Assembly: GCA_028753945.1 (NCBI GenBank)
Contig: JAPNXP010000012.1
Coordinates: forward strand, 310,001-374,000
Origin: Hexactinellida sp. DTS-2022
Lineage: Eukaryota > Porifera > Hexactinellida
DNA length: 64,000 nucleotides
Direction of reading: 5' to 3'
Numbering within the stretch: position 1 is the stretch's first letter; each line of letters starts with the position of its first letter. The position numbers were made by a program, and so were the translations under genes. Of this stretch, positions 1 through 10,266 are shown one piece after another. The notes beneath the pieces are model-generated. The model saw only the letters and a list, made by a program, of their open reading frames with translations. It did not search any database and was not told where the DNA came from.

Positions 1-894
1 TCGTGTAACGAATCTAACGTTCTTTTTTTCGAATAGGATGCGAATTAGAGGCCAGAGTATATCAACCTCGCTCTGCTGGGAACTGAACAGCTGGTCCAAG
101 AGTTTGAAAATATTCCCCAATCTCACGAAATCTTTGTCCCTGTTATGCTGTGGCATTGTCTCTTCAAAAGTATCATAAATATCCGAGATATAAATGTTAA
201 TGTTATAGACAGATTTTATAAGTTCGCTGTCTATAACCTTTGCGAAGATATTGAGTGCAGTCTGTTTCTCATAGGCTACAGGCTTAATCAGATTATCGCA
301 AGTCAACACCTCTAACAGCTGGGAAATAACCAGAGACTCCAAATGTTGGCAGTTCAGCAATGATTCCAAAGGCTCAGGAGCTTCGCGTATCCTCTTTACA
401 ATAATACTCCTGTCATCGTCTCGCATCCATTTCCTACAATGCCCGATGTACTCCAGATGTTCCTTATGATCCTTGAGTTGTTTGTCTTTCCAAAAAGGTT
501 TGAATTCCTTCCCACCTTTCCCTCCTCTCCGGCCTCCCTCTTGAGCCCCGCTATCCTGTCTATCCCCGAACCGCCTATTAGGGTCTCCGTGTCTGGGGTT
601 CCCATTCACTTGTCCCTGCGGCCTGGGACTACTGACTCTACTGTCTCTCCCCTGGTGATGGGCTGGCGGCATCTGAGGGCGTTGGTAGTTAGAATACATT
701 ATTGGGGGAGGGGGATTGAATGGGTCGAGGCCTGGGTTATTACCGAATTGAGCTGGATTAGGGGCTGCTTGCCCTGGCGCGTATAAATGGTTTGGTGGAT
801 AGAACTGGCCGTGCACAGGTGGCGCGTGGGGATTGTGTCTGTGTGGCTGAGGAGGAGGTCCCCCGGATACATGGCCATAAGGGTTTTGTGCCAT
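1..894 (-). CDS. Partial gene, N-terminus of a ZNFX1-like protein (cut by left edge)
   Basis: An uninterrupted reading frame of 298 codons runs on the minus strand from an ATG at 894 to the window edge, so only the N-terminus is seen. Residues 1-135 are Pro/Gln/Asn/Arg/Gly-rich and disordered (PPPQPHRHNPH, GGRRGKGGKEF). From about residue 140 it becomes helical and resembles the armadillo-like N-terminal region of NFX1-type zinc-finger helicase ZNFX1, with a similar order of Leu-rich helices. The helicase and zinc-finger parts would lie outside the window, so the name is tentative. ZNFX1 proteins are SF1 helicases of small-RNA inheritance and antiviral sensing. A TAG lies one base before the ATG, like a trans-splice acceptor. 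It follows NUDT16 on the same strand after 325 bp. Confidence 0.5.
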   Translation of the reverse strand, partial: MAQNPYGHVSGGPPPQPHRHNPHAPPVHGQFYPPNHLYAPGQAAPNPAQFGNNPGLDPFNPPPPIMYSNYQRPQMPPAHHQGRDSRVSSPRPQGQVNGNPRHGDPNRRFGDRQDSGAQEGGRRGGKGGKEFKPFWKDKQLKDHKEHLEYIGHCRKWMRDDDRSIIVKRIREAPEPLESLLNCQHLESLVISQLLEVLTCDNLIKPVAYEKQTALNIFAKVIDSELIKSVYNINIYISDIYDTFEETMPQHNRDKDFVRLGNIFKLLDQLFSSQQSEVDILWPLIRILFEKKNVRFVTR

Positions 895-1219
895 ACTATC
901 GAATATAAATCAGTTAAGTTCAAGAAATATAAATTATAAGAAATTGTATTAGAAAAAACTCTATTATGAGTATTTATAGATATGAAATGCAGTATATTAC
1001 ACTGAATAATATGATGAAATGTGTAATTAGGATGTTGAATATCTAGTTTGTTCCAAGACTACCTTTGGAATATTCTAGAATTTCCCAACCTCCGAGTAAT
1101 ATTATATGACTAGTATTAATTTGCAATATATACGGTAGTATATTTGCAACGTCAGAATGGGATGATTTTGTAGGGAATTTTAAATACAAATATGTCGTTG
1201 TTAACAATTCTATAATGAA
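895..1219. other. AT-rich intergenic gap
   Basis: This gap lies between the NUDT16 stop and the ATG of the ZNFX1-like gene. It is AT-rich, and no coding sequence or RNA gene is apparent. Confidence 0.6.
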
Positions 1220-1864
1220 CTAGATATCGATATCGTCAGCAGATACAACTGTTTTTATATTCTTTGAGAGTTCAATCGCTTTACTGAGCTCTTCCTCCGG
1301 TAAAATATGTCTCTCCCTCAACATGTACAGTAAGGATATCCTAGAACTGCCTATGAACTGACAGCCTAGAAAAGCAGGGAGTCCAAGGCCATTGGGCAGT
1401 ATATACAAAGGAACTCGCATCAAACCGAGCACCTCATTCCCATAATCTTTGCTTTTTATACATTTGCTCTCTATTTCTACAATTGTTTCCATTCCTACTT
1501 CTTTCGCGTAGAAATGCAAGCACATGTTCAGCTCGTCAGCATAGTATGTGATGAGATAATCTTCCTGGGTCACATTTATGCTGCCGGGCGGCATACCGAG
1601 TTCTTCTAAGGATTCTCTGTTGACAGCGACGAGAGGAGTTTCTCCAGCATCCACTAGACCACCTGTGAACCCAAATGTGCCGTCAAATCTAAGCTGAATC
1701 AGGAGGTGGGCGTATTTCGGGTATTTCCCGAACTGGTGCTCCGCTGTCCGCGAGTAAATAGCAGTGTGAGATGCATGTTTGAAACGACTTTCAAGTTTCA
1801 GACTTTGTATCTGATCAATTTGTTTGTACAATGATTGCATCAGTAATCTAAAACATTTACCCAT
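1220..1864 (-). CDS. NUDT16: NUDT16-like Nudix hydrolase (nucleoside diphosphatase / RNA decapping)
   Basis: A single exon encodes 214 aa. The Nudix box is at residues 69-91 (GLVDAGE, then RESLEELGM), giving the catalytic G-x5-E-x7-RE-x2-EE-x-G pattern. The position after RE is Ser, where the consensus has a hydrophobic residue. Flanking segments match NUDT16: RFDGTFGFTGG before the box, and KDYGNEVLGLMRVPLY followed by FLGCQFIGSSR after it. Family members hydrolyse (deoxy)inosine diphosphates and decap U8 snoRNA and other RNAs, needing Mg2+ or Mn2+. Length fits (human about 195 aa). The ATG at 1864 is directly preceded by AATAG. It lies 184 bp downstream of the SLC35A stop on the same strand. 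Confidence 0.85.
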   Translation of the reverse strand: MGKCFRLLMQSLYKQIDQIQSLKLESRFKHASHTAIYSRTAEHQFGKYPKYAHLLIQLRFDGTFGFTGGLVDAGETPLVAVNRESLEELGMPPGSINVTQEDYLITYYADELNMCLHFYAKEVGMETIVEIESKCIKSKDYGNEVLGLMRVPLYILPNGLGLPAFLGCQFIGSSRISLLYMLRERHILPEEELSKAIELSKNIKTVVSADDIDI

Positions 1865-2048
1865 CTATTGTTTAGTTACCAGAAGATACTATATATGTCT
1901 ATCAATTACCCAAAAGAGAATGTCCTATGATAATGGTAATAATATATACAAAGCAATCATATTATTATGTACAGCACTAACTATCAATGTACATATTATC
2001 TAAGATAGTGGATAAAACATCTCAAATAAAATAAAAGCTAACAGGTAT

Positions 2049-5000
2049 TTAGCTCGGTTTTGAATACATATAAGTAGCAATACCCACAGAAACTAAACCT
2101 GCAATAAAGTAGAATGAAGGTGTAATAGAAAATATGAAAATAGAAGCGATGAATGACACAATCAGTGCGATTGAAGTTGCGAAACCTTTAATAATATTAT
2201 CTGCGTACTTTATGACAGCAGCCACTAATATACCGCCTGCAGCTTGTATAATAATGACAGCGTATACTATAGGAGTATACCCGAAAAAGAATCCTTTGTC
2301 GATAACAATATAACCATCTTTCAAAGCAATGTACATAGAAGCTACGATTACACCGAAAAAACTTAATTGGATGTTTTTAACCCAGAGAGATGCAGTGACT
2401 CCCTTCAGTTGCTTCTCAACATACACACCGACAAATCCGGACAGAGAAGTAGCGCCTAAAACCGCGAGAAACCCAATGACGGGATTGTGTGTAGATTCAT
2501 CAACCCAATTACTGGAGTAAGTCTGTTGGAAACTGTCATACTGTACGAGAGATATACCAATGAATAGAATAAATAGAGACAACCATTTGAACCAGTTGAG
2601 CTCTCTCCGTAGAATAACCACTGAGAAGAGAGCTGTTGTCAACAGCTTTAACTGGGACAGCACCTAAACAAGCATACTTATAATTACTCAGCCGAACAAA
2701 TAGTTATCTATCCTCATAAATATAAAGAACTATGTATGACGTTATAAGAATGTATATAAATTGAGAACATGCATATTTACATAATAATGTAATTACAGTC
2801 AATAAAACACTCACAATATTTAAACTTATCATAATTAAAAGAGTTATCTAACTACTCGGCCCATACGAATAAGTCTAATAACAAAATAATTCCAGGATAG
2901 AAGTAGTATAAAGAAATGCGATCAGCACATCAGTCGCTATTTTCATCAGGCACCGGAGCCATATAATTCCGCTGAAGACGCTCGGGCTCTTTAACAGCTA
3001 TATTACTGAAATCGTCGAACACAACCGAGACCGTGTCTCCCATGATATCCTCGAATTCCTGTTCGCCACGCATGTTGTCATTCAGTTGAGACAGTCTCAG
3101 CAGGGTCACGATGTCTGCGTGTGGCTGCTCCAACGCAAGCGCTAAAGAGGTTTTCCCGCGACTGTCTAGAACCTCCTTGTTAGCCCCTCGCTTCAGGAAG
3201 AGACACACGTGTCCGGTTTTGCCCATTTTGCTAGCGTGATGAAGTGCAGTTTGGTCGTTCCAATCTTTCGTGTCAATATTCGCACCGTTCTGCATTAAGA
3301 ACTCACTGGCCATGAGATTACCATATATGGTGCTTCGTATCAAAGAGGTGGCCCCTAGCCCTCTCGGGTTCTGGTACTCTATCCGTGCGCCCTCTGCCAG
3401 AGCCTTTGCCATCATGGGAACGTCGCCCAGCTGAGCATACATGTACAGGTCATAGTCAGGGGCCTGTTCGTTCTGGAAATAAGACTTGGGCTTGGTGGTG
3501 GCGATAGACTCATTCCGCTGTATCCGAACTATGGGCATGCACACCATCTCTTCCGAGCCGAAAGGAGGGGGAGGGATAGGGGGGCACTCAGCGAACTTGT
3601 CAGCATCCAACAGCTGATTCTGTGAGGTCCCACTCGAGGAGCTGGAAGAAGAATCGTGATCAGAGGGAATGTTCAAAGAGGATAACTTCATCGCCTTTAA
3701 TTTAACCTGAGCACCATAGTTGCCTCTCTCAGACAAGGAATGTCTGTTAGAGATGCGGGGTGGTTTAGGCGGCGGGAGAGTCATGCATATTCCTGGTGTG
3801 TAGTTGTAGCTGCGACGGAAAGCTGAGTGAGCAGCCAGAGTGGTCCGTTTCTGTAGAGAGCCCATCGGTTCTCTGAACTCTCTCAGAGAGGCAGTTAGAG
3901 GGTGCGCCTGCACGAGAAAGGATTTGGGTCTCTGTTTCAAGGCGAGGCCCTCCCCCTCCTGTCGGGGCTTGTTGTGCATGAATGGGAGTCTAAAGGGACT
4001 CCGTTTCTTCTTGATATTGCCGCCCACGCTGAAGCTGGCCAGACTGGCTGAGTCAGTGTCTACGTCCAGAATCTCAGTTGAGTGGGAACGCACTATATCG
4101 ACTTGTTCCATTTCAACGTCGACAATGCTCCTCAAATTCGGACCTACAAAGTAATGGTATTTGTATTTGGCGGATATCCAACGAATTCTCTCTTTCCTCG
4201 AGGCAGAGGGCAGCGGCTTAACCCAGCCGAGAGGAACGTACGCTTCGTATATTGAATTAATGAGCGCATTTCCGAGGAGCATCATTAGCTTCTGAGACTC
4301 GGGCTCCCATTGATCCAGCAGGAGAGACCTGACCTTACTGACCCTCACGCCGAGACTACGGTGTATGCCAGAGCACTCTATGCAGAGGATTACGCCCAGG
4401 TTAACAGATGACCAAGTGGCTTCTTTGTGGCAGCAGTCCGCGCAAATCTCGTTCCCGGGCAGAGCCCTCAGATTCTCGGTGAACTGGCTCTGGCCTTGGT
4501 ACTTAGAACGGACAATATGGAAAGCAGTTTCGGGCGTGTTACTATTCTTGTCAGTCGGGGAGTTGAGATTGCTCATGAAACAGGCCTGGAGTATCTCGCA
4601 CCAGCGACTGCGCTCCCGCTCGGTCTCAGCCTGGAGAGTCAGCGTCTTGGTGGGCGTGACAACTTCAAAGCAGTACCGTCTGTCCAGCTCTTCGAGCAGT
4701 TTAACTGTGCACAGCTTCAAGTCTTGGACTACGATCTCCTTGCGTGTGTCTTTGAGGTAACAGAGACGGAAATCTCCACACGTGAAGTAGCGACGGTTCC
4801 ACTGCTTGAACGCAGATTTACTTTTCTTTTTGAAAAGATATCCCTCGAATCTGGGGTTTCGAGGATCGACTTGGAAATCTTGTGACTGTCTCTCCATCTC
4901 AAGGAACGTGTTCACCACATCTTTCCTATTATTCATTTTCTTGAGATTCTCTATCATGCTCTCCTGTATCGGTTCCATATCCAATGAATATTTCGAGAGA

Positions 5001-6927
5001 TTGGGTCTGAAATCTTGCAGCAAGCCATTAGCCACTTTATAGAAGTAGCATTGACTTTCGAGGTGTGAGATTACGTGCTCCAGCATGAAGGGTTGCTTCT
5101 TGGCAGCAAGAAGGTTAATTTGGAATGCAAGCTCTACAGATTGATGGCTAAACTTGGTTCTAGACGTTTCCAGGTTTCTCCCAGCTTCCTCCGCTTCGAT
5201 TGGCTTATGTCTGCTCGAGTTAACGGATTTGTGCACAGCAGATATTAAATGGTCGCTGGAACGATCGAATATCTTCCTGCTATCCTTAACTTTACAAACT
5301 TCGTTTTGTGAGAACTTGGTCAGCTCTGGAAGGAAACTTCCTTTAACTTGGTCTTGTAGAATATTAAAGTTAGTTTGGACTTTTTTCACTACATCATGGA
5401 AAACAAGAAATGCGTCCTTCACAATGCCGCGGTCAAAATGAATACTGAAACTCTTCAAAATCGATGAAAAATGCCCCAATGCATCCGCATATGAATTACC
5501 CGCTCGACTAAGTTCATCGATGGAGCGAATGAACCCAGAGAGAAGCTGCTCAAATTCAAGGACAACCTGGACATGTGCATGGAGCTTGGTTCGGAATTGA
5601 GGAGAATCCTTGATGCACTCTTCTATACTCAACATAGACATTTGGAATAACTATAATCTAGATCGTATTAATTAAATGAGTTGTGTTTATCTATGCGAAA
5701 GCAATATAAATCAATAAAATAGAGAATTGAAAAAAAATCATTGATAACAATTACAAAACTTATATAAGTAGTCTATACATATAATGTAAGTAATCATGGC
5801 CAACTTTCAAAAAGGACTATAGCACAAAAGTGTACATTACAGAAAGTACTTGGTATATGGTAAACCGCAAGGATAAAGTTACAACTTATTTTGATTACGA
5901 AACCAGAGATCACCTGTCGAGCCACCGAAATACTGAGTAGTATGATTGCAGTACAAACGTAACCTATATATGTCTATAGACAGACATGCTAGATATATAC
6001 TTGTTGATAATAATTAAACATCATTAGTAAATTAGTTTAAATCATTAGTTAATTAATTAACAATTGTTTGTGTCTAAATGAACTGTACAATAATCGATAA
6101 TACTTAAATTAATTAATGTAAATAACTAATTGACAAATATATGTGTCCGTTTGAATTTATACTGCGACTAGCTTTGCACAAGATAACTGCGAATATTCAC
6201 AGATTTGGAAGGCAAAGCAAGCGAAAACTTAAAATAAATAAGATAGCCTACTATAGTGTATCCCTATTCCTATTTTGAAGCCAAGTCTGCGTTAATTCTG
6301 CTAAAAATGTAGAAGCCCAAAGTCTCCGTTTGAAACTTTTACAGCTAAAAGTTATCAAGTTCTACAAGGGATTTGTCTCAAGGCGAATATGAAATATTGT
6401 AACAAACAATGTCACTGACCTGGAACACGGCGGCATCTAGATTAGAGGCTGCTATGTAGAGAAGATTGTTCTGAAATACATACAAGATGGCTGGAATCGA
6501 CATTTTGAGAGTATCAACGTAATGAAGAGTAAAAATCTCAATAATCTCAACGCCAGCAACAGAGCCAGTCTGATAGAACATAACTGAAGAGGAAATAAAT
6601 AGCTTTAGCATCTCAGTCAGAAATACAGCAGTTGTCGTGAAGTAGAGATCCCCACTCACAACTCTGGAGTAGCGAGTCGCGAGGATCACTGAGCTGTTCT
6701 GGAAAACCAACAGGAAAAGCAGGATGGATTGTAGTGGATATTCTAAAGTTAATTACATAAATTAACTGTTGAGAATATGCAAACATTTAAAGAAGCTTAC
6801 TTGTTGCATTTCCCTGATTCTTGGCTTCATTCTTTGGACGTGAAGGTGATTCATTTTCTTTCTCCATAGTTTTTTCTTCGTTGTCAATTGTTACTGTTGT
6901 GGGAACTTTCTCCTCTTCTGTTGTCAT
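2049..6927 (-). CDS. SLC35A2/A3: UDP-sugar transporter, SLC35A2/A3 type, three exons with another gene inside intron 2
   Basis: Exons on the minus strand are 6801-6927, 6420-6742 and 2049-2663. All introns have GT/AG ends and the joined frame gives 354 aa. The second junction (AAVFQ, then VLSQLKLLTTALFS) reproduces the continuous family sequence, so the join is firm. The product is a multispanning Golgi membrane antiporter that exchanges a UDP-sugar (UDP-galactose or UDP-GlcNAc) for UMP. Family motifs visible are QNNLLYIAASNLDAA, GFAGVYxEK-like SGFVGVYVEK, and KYADNIIKGFATS near the C-terminus. The first 40 residues are acidic and cytosolic. Intron 1 is 58 bp, but intron 2 is 3756 bp and contains the whole ACAP gene on the same strand. 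Substrate cannot be decided from sequence. Confidence 0.88.
2930..5641 (-). CDS. ACAP: ACAP-type Arf GTPase-activating protein (BAR-PH-ArfGAP-ANK)
   Basis: One uninterrupted exon encodes 903 aa. Domain order matches ACAP/centaurin-beta proteins: an N-terminal BAR domain (about residues 5-235), a PH domain (about 264-356, beginning EGYLFKKKSKSAFKQWNRRYF), an ArfGAP zinc finger (about 385-500, C-x2-C ... C-x2-C in ICADCC and ILCIECSGIHRSLGVRVS), a disordered Ser/Pro-rich linker, and ankyrin repeats (about 745-850). The conserved Arg of IHRSLGVRVS needed for GAP activity is present. It should stimulate Arf GTP hydrolysis on curved endosomal membrane. The gene lies entirely inside intron 2 of the SLC35A gene, on the same strand. 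A TATAG is 9 nt before the ATG, and a second Met at residue 3 could be used instead. Confidence 0.92.
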   Translation of the reverse strand: MSMLSIEECIKDSPQFRTKLHAHVQVVLEFEQLLSGFIRSIDELSRAGNSYADALGHFSSILKSFSIHFDRGIVKDAFLVFHDVVKKVQTNFNILQDQVKGSFLPELTKFSQNEVCKVKDSRKIFDRSSDHLISAVHKSVNSSRHKPIEAEEAGRNLETSRTKFSHQSVELAFQINLLAAKKQPFMLEHVISHLESQCYFYKVANGLLQDFRPNLSKYSLDMEPIQESMIENLKKMNNRKDVVNTFLEMERQSQDFQVDPRNPRFEGYLFKKKSKSAFKQWNRRYFTCGDFRLCYLKDTRKEIVVQDLKLCTVKLLEELDRRYCFEVVTPTKTLTLQAETERERSRWCEILQACFMSNLNSPTDKNSNTPETAFHIVRSKYQGQSQFTENLRALPGNEICADCCHKEATWSSVNLGVILCIECSGIHRSLGVRVSKVRSLLLDQWEPESQKLMMLLGNALINSIYEAYVPLGWVKPLPSASRKERIRWISAKYKYHYFVGPNLRSIVDVEMEQVDIVRSHSTEILDVDTDSASLASFSVGGNIKKKRSPFRLPFMHNKPRQEGEGLALKQRPKSFLVQAHPLTASLREFREPMGSLQKRTTLAAHSAFRRSYNYTPGICMTLPPPKPPRISNRHSLSERGNYGAQVKLKAMKLSSLNIPSDHDSSSSSSSGTSQNQLLDADKFAECPPIPPPPFGSEEMVCMPIVRIQRNESIATTKPKSYFQNEQAPDYDLYMYAQLGDVPMMAKALAEGARIEYQNPRGLGATSLIRSTIYGNLMASEFLMQNGANIDTKDWNDQTALHHASKMGKTGHVCLFLKRGANKEVLDSRGKTSLALALEQPHADIVTLLRLSQLNDNMRGEQEFEDIMGDTVSVVFDDFSNIAVKEPERLQRNYMAPVPDENSD

Positions 6928-7147
6928 TCTAACTGAGCTTTTATAAATTTAATTAAAATGCTAAAATATAAGTACTTGATTTTCTTGTCCTCTGTCACTA
7001 AATCCTATTTATTATGTTTGTCAGTATACGCAATAAATCCACTAAAAGAATACAAAATATTTCAATACATTATAACTTACGAGTATAAATGAAAGTATAT
7101 AGGATATAACAAATAGAGTATATTTTTTCGTTAATTAACTAAAAAAA

Positions 7148-7951
7148 CTACAAAACGAAAGGTATAACAGCCCTCCTTCGGGGAGGATAATTTTCAAAAT
7201 GTTTTTGGTAATACATGTGGTGGTGATAACCGCGAGGAATTATTGTGAAGAAAGTTAGAAAGAAAAACCCCCAACCACAAAGTGTCCAAGTGTAAATCGC
7301 GAAACCGAACCATTCAAGAGTCTCGCCAAAGAAATTCGGACAAGAAATGTACTCAAACAGAGCTCCTCTCGGTATAAAGTACTGCCCCTTAAACTTCTTG
7401 TTTTTAGACAGTTCAATCAGATAATAATCCGAGTGCAAATTAATAGCCATTCCTGCCGCGAATAAGATAATACCAAACAAACTGCGAAATGCCGCAGAAC
7501 TAGACATCGGTAAGTTAGGGAGATTAAGAATATAGGCAGACTGTAGGTAGCCGTTAAACAAAGTGTAGCAAATGCCTGGTAACAATGTGATTAGCGGAAA
7601 ATTACTGTATCTTAAGTAGAACGGGTAAATAATAGCTCTGTGGAAATAATGCAGCAAAAAGGGAATTAAGAAAAATATCTTTGTGCTGAAAAAGGTAAGA
7701 GAATCAGCACTGTTATTATAAGTCCATATCATGTATAGAGGGGTTAGCAATGATGGGAACTCCATTATAACCCATGAAATTCTTCCATTCAACTTTAACT
7801 TAGTTTTGGAATAGCGACCATAAGGAATAGGATAGAAAGAAAAGACCGCTAGAACAAGAGTGGAGACAAATTGAAGTAGAATAAGATTCGTGAAATGTTT
7901 TTGGTTCCTTTCAGGAAAATTGAGTGAAAAACTTGAGATAACAAACTCCAT
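7148..7951 (-). CDS. SRD5A: Steroid 5-alpha-reductase family enzyme (SRD5A1/2-like)
   Basis: A single exon encodes 267 aa with about six or seven hydrophobic segments. The C-terminal half carries the family's NADPH-binding and active-site features: FEYISCPNFFGETLEWFGFA, then YHHHMYYQKHFENYPPRRRAVIPFVL, which matches the C-terminus of 3-oxo-5-alpha-steroid 4-dehydrogenases. Mid-protein GxILFAAGMAINLHSD resembles the family GM-x-IN-HSD segment. The enzyme would reduce the delta-4 double bond of a 3-oxosteroid in the ER membrane. Length fits SRD5A1/2 (about 255 aa). SRD5A3 and TECR are more distant alternatives. It lies 220 bp upstream of the SLC35A start on the same strand. Confidence 0.85.
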   Translation of the reverse strand: MEFVISSFSLNFPERNQKHFTNLILLQFVSTLVLAVFSFYPIPYGRYSKTKLKLNGRISWVIMEFPSLLTPLYMIWTYNNSADSLTFFSTKIFFLIPFLLHYFHRAIIYPFYLRYSNFPLITLLPGICYTLFNGYLQSAYILNLPNLPMSSSAAFRSLFGIILFAAGMAINLHSDYYLIELSKNKKFKGQYFIPRGALFEYISCPNFFGETLEWFGFAIYTWTLCGWGFFFLTFFTIIPRGYHHHMYYQKHFENYPPRRRAVIPFVL

Positions 7952-8327
7952 TAAATTGCAATTACTATCCTAACTCATGAGCGAGAAAAAACAGTTGCTT
8001 AAATAATTAGTAATTAAGAAGCTTAGTATGTCCCTCATAAAAGCACTACTGTACAAGTATTATAAGAAATAGTATAGAAATATGTTGTAAAGTAAATAAA
8101 TTTGCATATAACGGTCGTTTTCCGGGCCTTTGGTTGGCAGTGCAGTTAATTCCATAATAATAATACGATACTTATGGCGCTTGGATTATAATACAATTGT
8201 AAATTTTATAGTTGATATGCAGCATTAGTTAAAGAGCTCTAGCAAAGGTAATCAATCCTATATTAGGAAATCCATAATAGCTAGGGGAACCAGTTAAGTA
8301 TCAGTCGGGTTGCTATATAGCATATTG
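7952..8327. other. AT-rich intergenic gap
   Basis: This gap separates the IFT54 stop from the SRD5A start. I see no coding sequence, repeat or RNA gene in it. Confidence 0.6.
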
Positions 8328-10133
8328 TTACTGCTGAGAAGCAAATGAAATCCCTTCAATTAGTTTCTTGATTCTATCTTCATTCTGATAGTAGTTGTAC
8401 CTTGATGTCCGGATGTTCTCCCTCACTTCTATCATTTGTGTGTCTAGCGTCTCCATCTGTTCCCTGAATGGCAGCAGCCCCTCCTCTATAGCCGTCTCTT
8501 CCTTCAGGAGAGCCGCCGAGTGCTTAGAGCTCTCTTTCCGCCACTTCTCAAGCTCGTTGCGCATGGACTCCAGGTCTTCGTGAATGAAGTCTATTATCTT
8601 GGAGAGGGGAGACACGTTCTGGCAGATGGCCTGGATGGCTTGCTGCATTTGTCCGATTTCCTTCTGGGCCACTTCCTTCTGCTTGTGTCTCTGAGCCTCA
8701 TTCACGAACCCCTGCTCGCCCTCCTGCACCAGGTCCCCCTCCAGGTGTTTCTTTGTCTCAAACAGTTTCTTGGTGAGCGCCCCCTGCTGTCCCTCCTCGT
8801 CCTCCAGCTCTCTATCGGCCGCCAGCGCCAGACCCTCCCCTGTGTCCGGCGCTACGAACTGCTCCTCCGTCTCCTCCCGGTCCAGCTCTGAGTCCAGGTA
8901 CACCTTGGGGCCCTCCTTCTTCCCGGAGAGAATCCGCTCGGTTCCCTCCAGCGAGGAATCCCTGCGCTTGGGCGGGGCCCGTCGGGCCGTGCTGGGGCGG
9001 ATTGGGGGTCGTGACATCATAGCGGGCGGAGCCTCCATGTCCTGCTCGTTATCCGAGGAGGTCTCCGCGTCTGTAGGGGCGACAGGGGGCGGGGCGGGAT
9101 CTCCTTCGCCCATTGAGATGTGGCTGTTGTTGGGCGGGAGCGTCCCTGGTTCGGGGAGGAACTCCGGCTCGTGTCGGCGAGACCGCTTCGCAGAGGCCGG
9201 TCTCGGTCTGGGGTTAGGGGGAGAGGACTCTGCGGCGTCTGGCAGGAGCGCTCTCTCCGGAGGAGGGCTGGGGTCCCGCGGAGCCGGCTGCTCCGGAGCG
9301 GGCGGTCTCCGTCCGTCCCTCGAAGTGCCCCGCTTCAGCCTCTCCTCAGACACCTCTCTTCCCCTCGTCTTCTCCTCTGACACCTCTCGTTTCTTACCTC
9401 TCTCCTCCTCAGAGGGATCTCTTTTCTTACCCCTCTCTTCTTCAGAAGGGTCTCTTTTCTTACCCCTCTCTTCTTCAGAAGGGTCTCTTTTCTTACCCCT
9501 ATCCTCCTCAGAAGGGTCCCTACGCTCCTTCCTAACTTTATCTCCCCTCCTCTTCCTGTCCGCCTCGGCCCCCCTCTGTCTGTCCTCGTTCTCCGGGAGT
9601 TTAACGCGACTGCTCACAGGCGCCAGCTCGCTTTCAGAGCCCTTGCCCTCTTTTTCTTTCTCTTTCCCGGCGGGCTTGGCTTTATCCTCGGCCCTGTCCT
9701 GTCCTGAGAAGGGCTTCTCTCCGCTGAGCACCCTCCTCACCGCCTCGCTGCTGTCGATCTTCTTCTGCACGCAGTACGCGACCAGCTGCAGCATCTCGTT
9801 CGTCTTCTCGGCCTCTGCGCCCGCGACTATTCGCGAGGGCTTAACTTTAAGTTTCTGGCCAGTTGCGAACATGAGAACATCGATAACTTTCTGGAGAAAC
9901 AATACTTTCCTATCCTTGTCTTTCACATTTTCAGAGTTCATTTCCTCGTCCGTGAACAGTCCGCGTAGGAACCCAGTGTTCCTCAGAATCTCTGTCAGGA
10001 TATCGTGTAGAAACCGAAAAGGCGGTTTACTCAGCAGTTTGTCCGTGAGAGCGGGTTTGGTTATCAAAGCTCCAAGACTCCCTTTGGTCCTCCTTAGTAT
10101 ATCAGGATTTATTGTAGCAGAATTGGAGGCCAT
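8328..10133 (-). CDS. TRAF3IP1: IFT54 / TRAF3IP1 (MIP-T3), intraflagellar transport complex B subunit
   Basis: A single exon encodes 601 aa from the ATG at 10133. An upstream in-frame TTG at 10142 is not a likely start. Residues about 10-130 form the calponin-homology-like domain typical of IFT54 (KPPFRFLHDILTEIL, FLRGLFTDEE, KVIDVLMFATGQ). The middle is a highly charged Lys/Arg/Glu tract that includes four copies of an 11-residue repeat, DPSEE(E/D)RGKKR, followed by Pro-rich sequence. The C-terminal ~130 residues are the coiled coil that pairs with IFT20 (ICQNVSPLSKIIDFIHEDLESM). IFT54 carries cargo and binds tubulin in cilia. The opposite-strand reading frame of 463 codons across this GC-rich region is a shadow. 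Confidence 0.93.
   Translation of the reverse strand: MASNSATINPDILRRTKGSLGALITKPALTDKLLSKPPFRFLHDILTEILRNTGFLRGLFTDEEMNSENVKDKDRKVLFLQKVIDVLMFATGQKLKVKPSRIVAGAEAEKTNEMLQLVAYCVQKKIDSSEAVRRVLSGEKPFSGQDRAEDKAKPAGKEKEKEGKGSESELAPVSSRVKLPENEDRQRGAEADRKRRGDKVRKERRDPSEEDRGKKRDPSEEERGKKRDPSEEERGKKRDPSEEERGKKREVSEEKTRGREVSEERLKRGTSRDGRRPPAPEQPAPRDPSPPPERALLPDAAESSPPNPRPRPASAKRSRRHEPEFLPEPGTLPPNNSHISMGEGDPAPPPVAPTDAETSSDNEQDMEAPPAMMSRPPIRPSTARRAPPKRRDSSLEGTERILSGKKEGPKVYLDSELDREETEEQFVAPDTGEGLALAADRELEDEEGQQGALTKKLFETKKHLEGDLVQEGEQGFVNEAQRHKQKEVAQKEIGQMQQAIQAICQNVSPLSKIIDFIHEDLESMRNELEKWRKESSKHSAALLKEETAIEEGLLPFREQMETLDTQMIEVRENIRTSRYNYYQNEDRIKKLIEGISFASQQ
9386..9520 (-). repeat. 33-bp coding minisatellite inside IFT54
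   Basis: Four tandem units of 33 bp encode DPSEEERGKKR or DPSEEDRGKKR. Adjacent units are nearly identical in DNA, which points to recent unequal expansion, and they are flanked by degenerate units (EVSEE...). Copy number is likely variable between individuals. Confidence 0.85.
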
Positions 10134-10266
10134 CAATTCCAATTCGAATGCTATATTGTAAGTTATACCAAATGGTTTTATTCATATAAAAGTAACTAAG
10201 CTATTTATAATTTGGTGCAACAAATAAACATTCATACCCGTTTAGCAAACAAATATCAAAAGGAGA

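Noticed and set aside
439-786. Plus-strand frame near the left edge
   Set aside because: The minus-strand frame through the same bases is longer, open to the edge, and resembles a known family; the plus frame is its shadow.
8770-10161. 463-codon plus-strand open frame opposite IFT54
   Set aside because: It is Ser/Leu-rich low-complexity sequence antisense to the charged GC-rich repeat region of IFT54, whose own frame matches a known family along its length.
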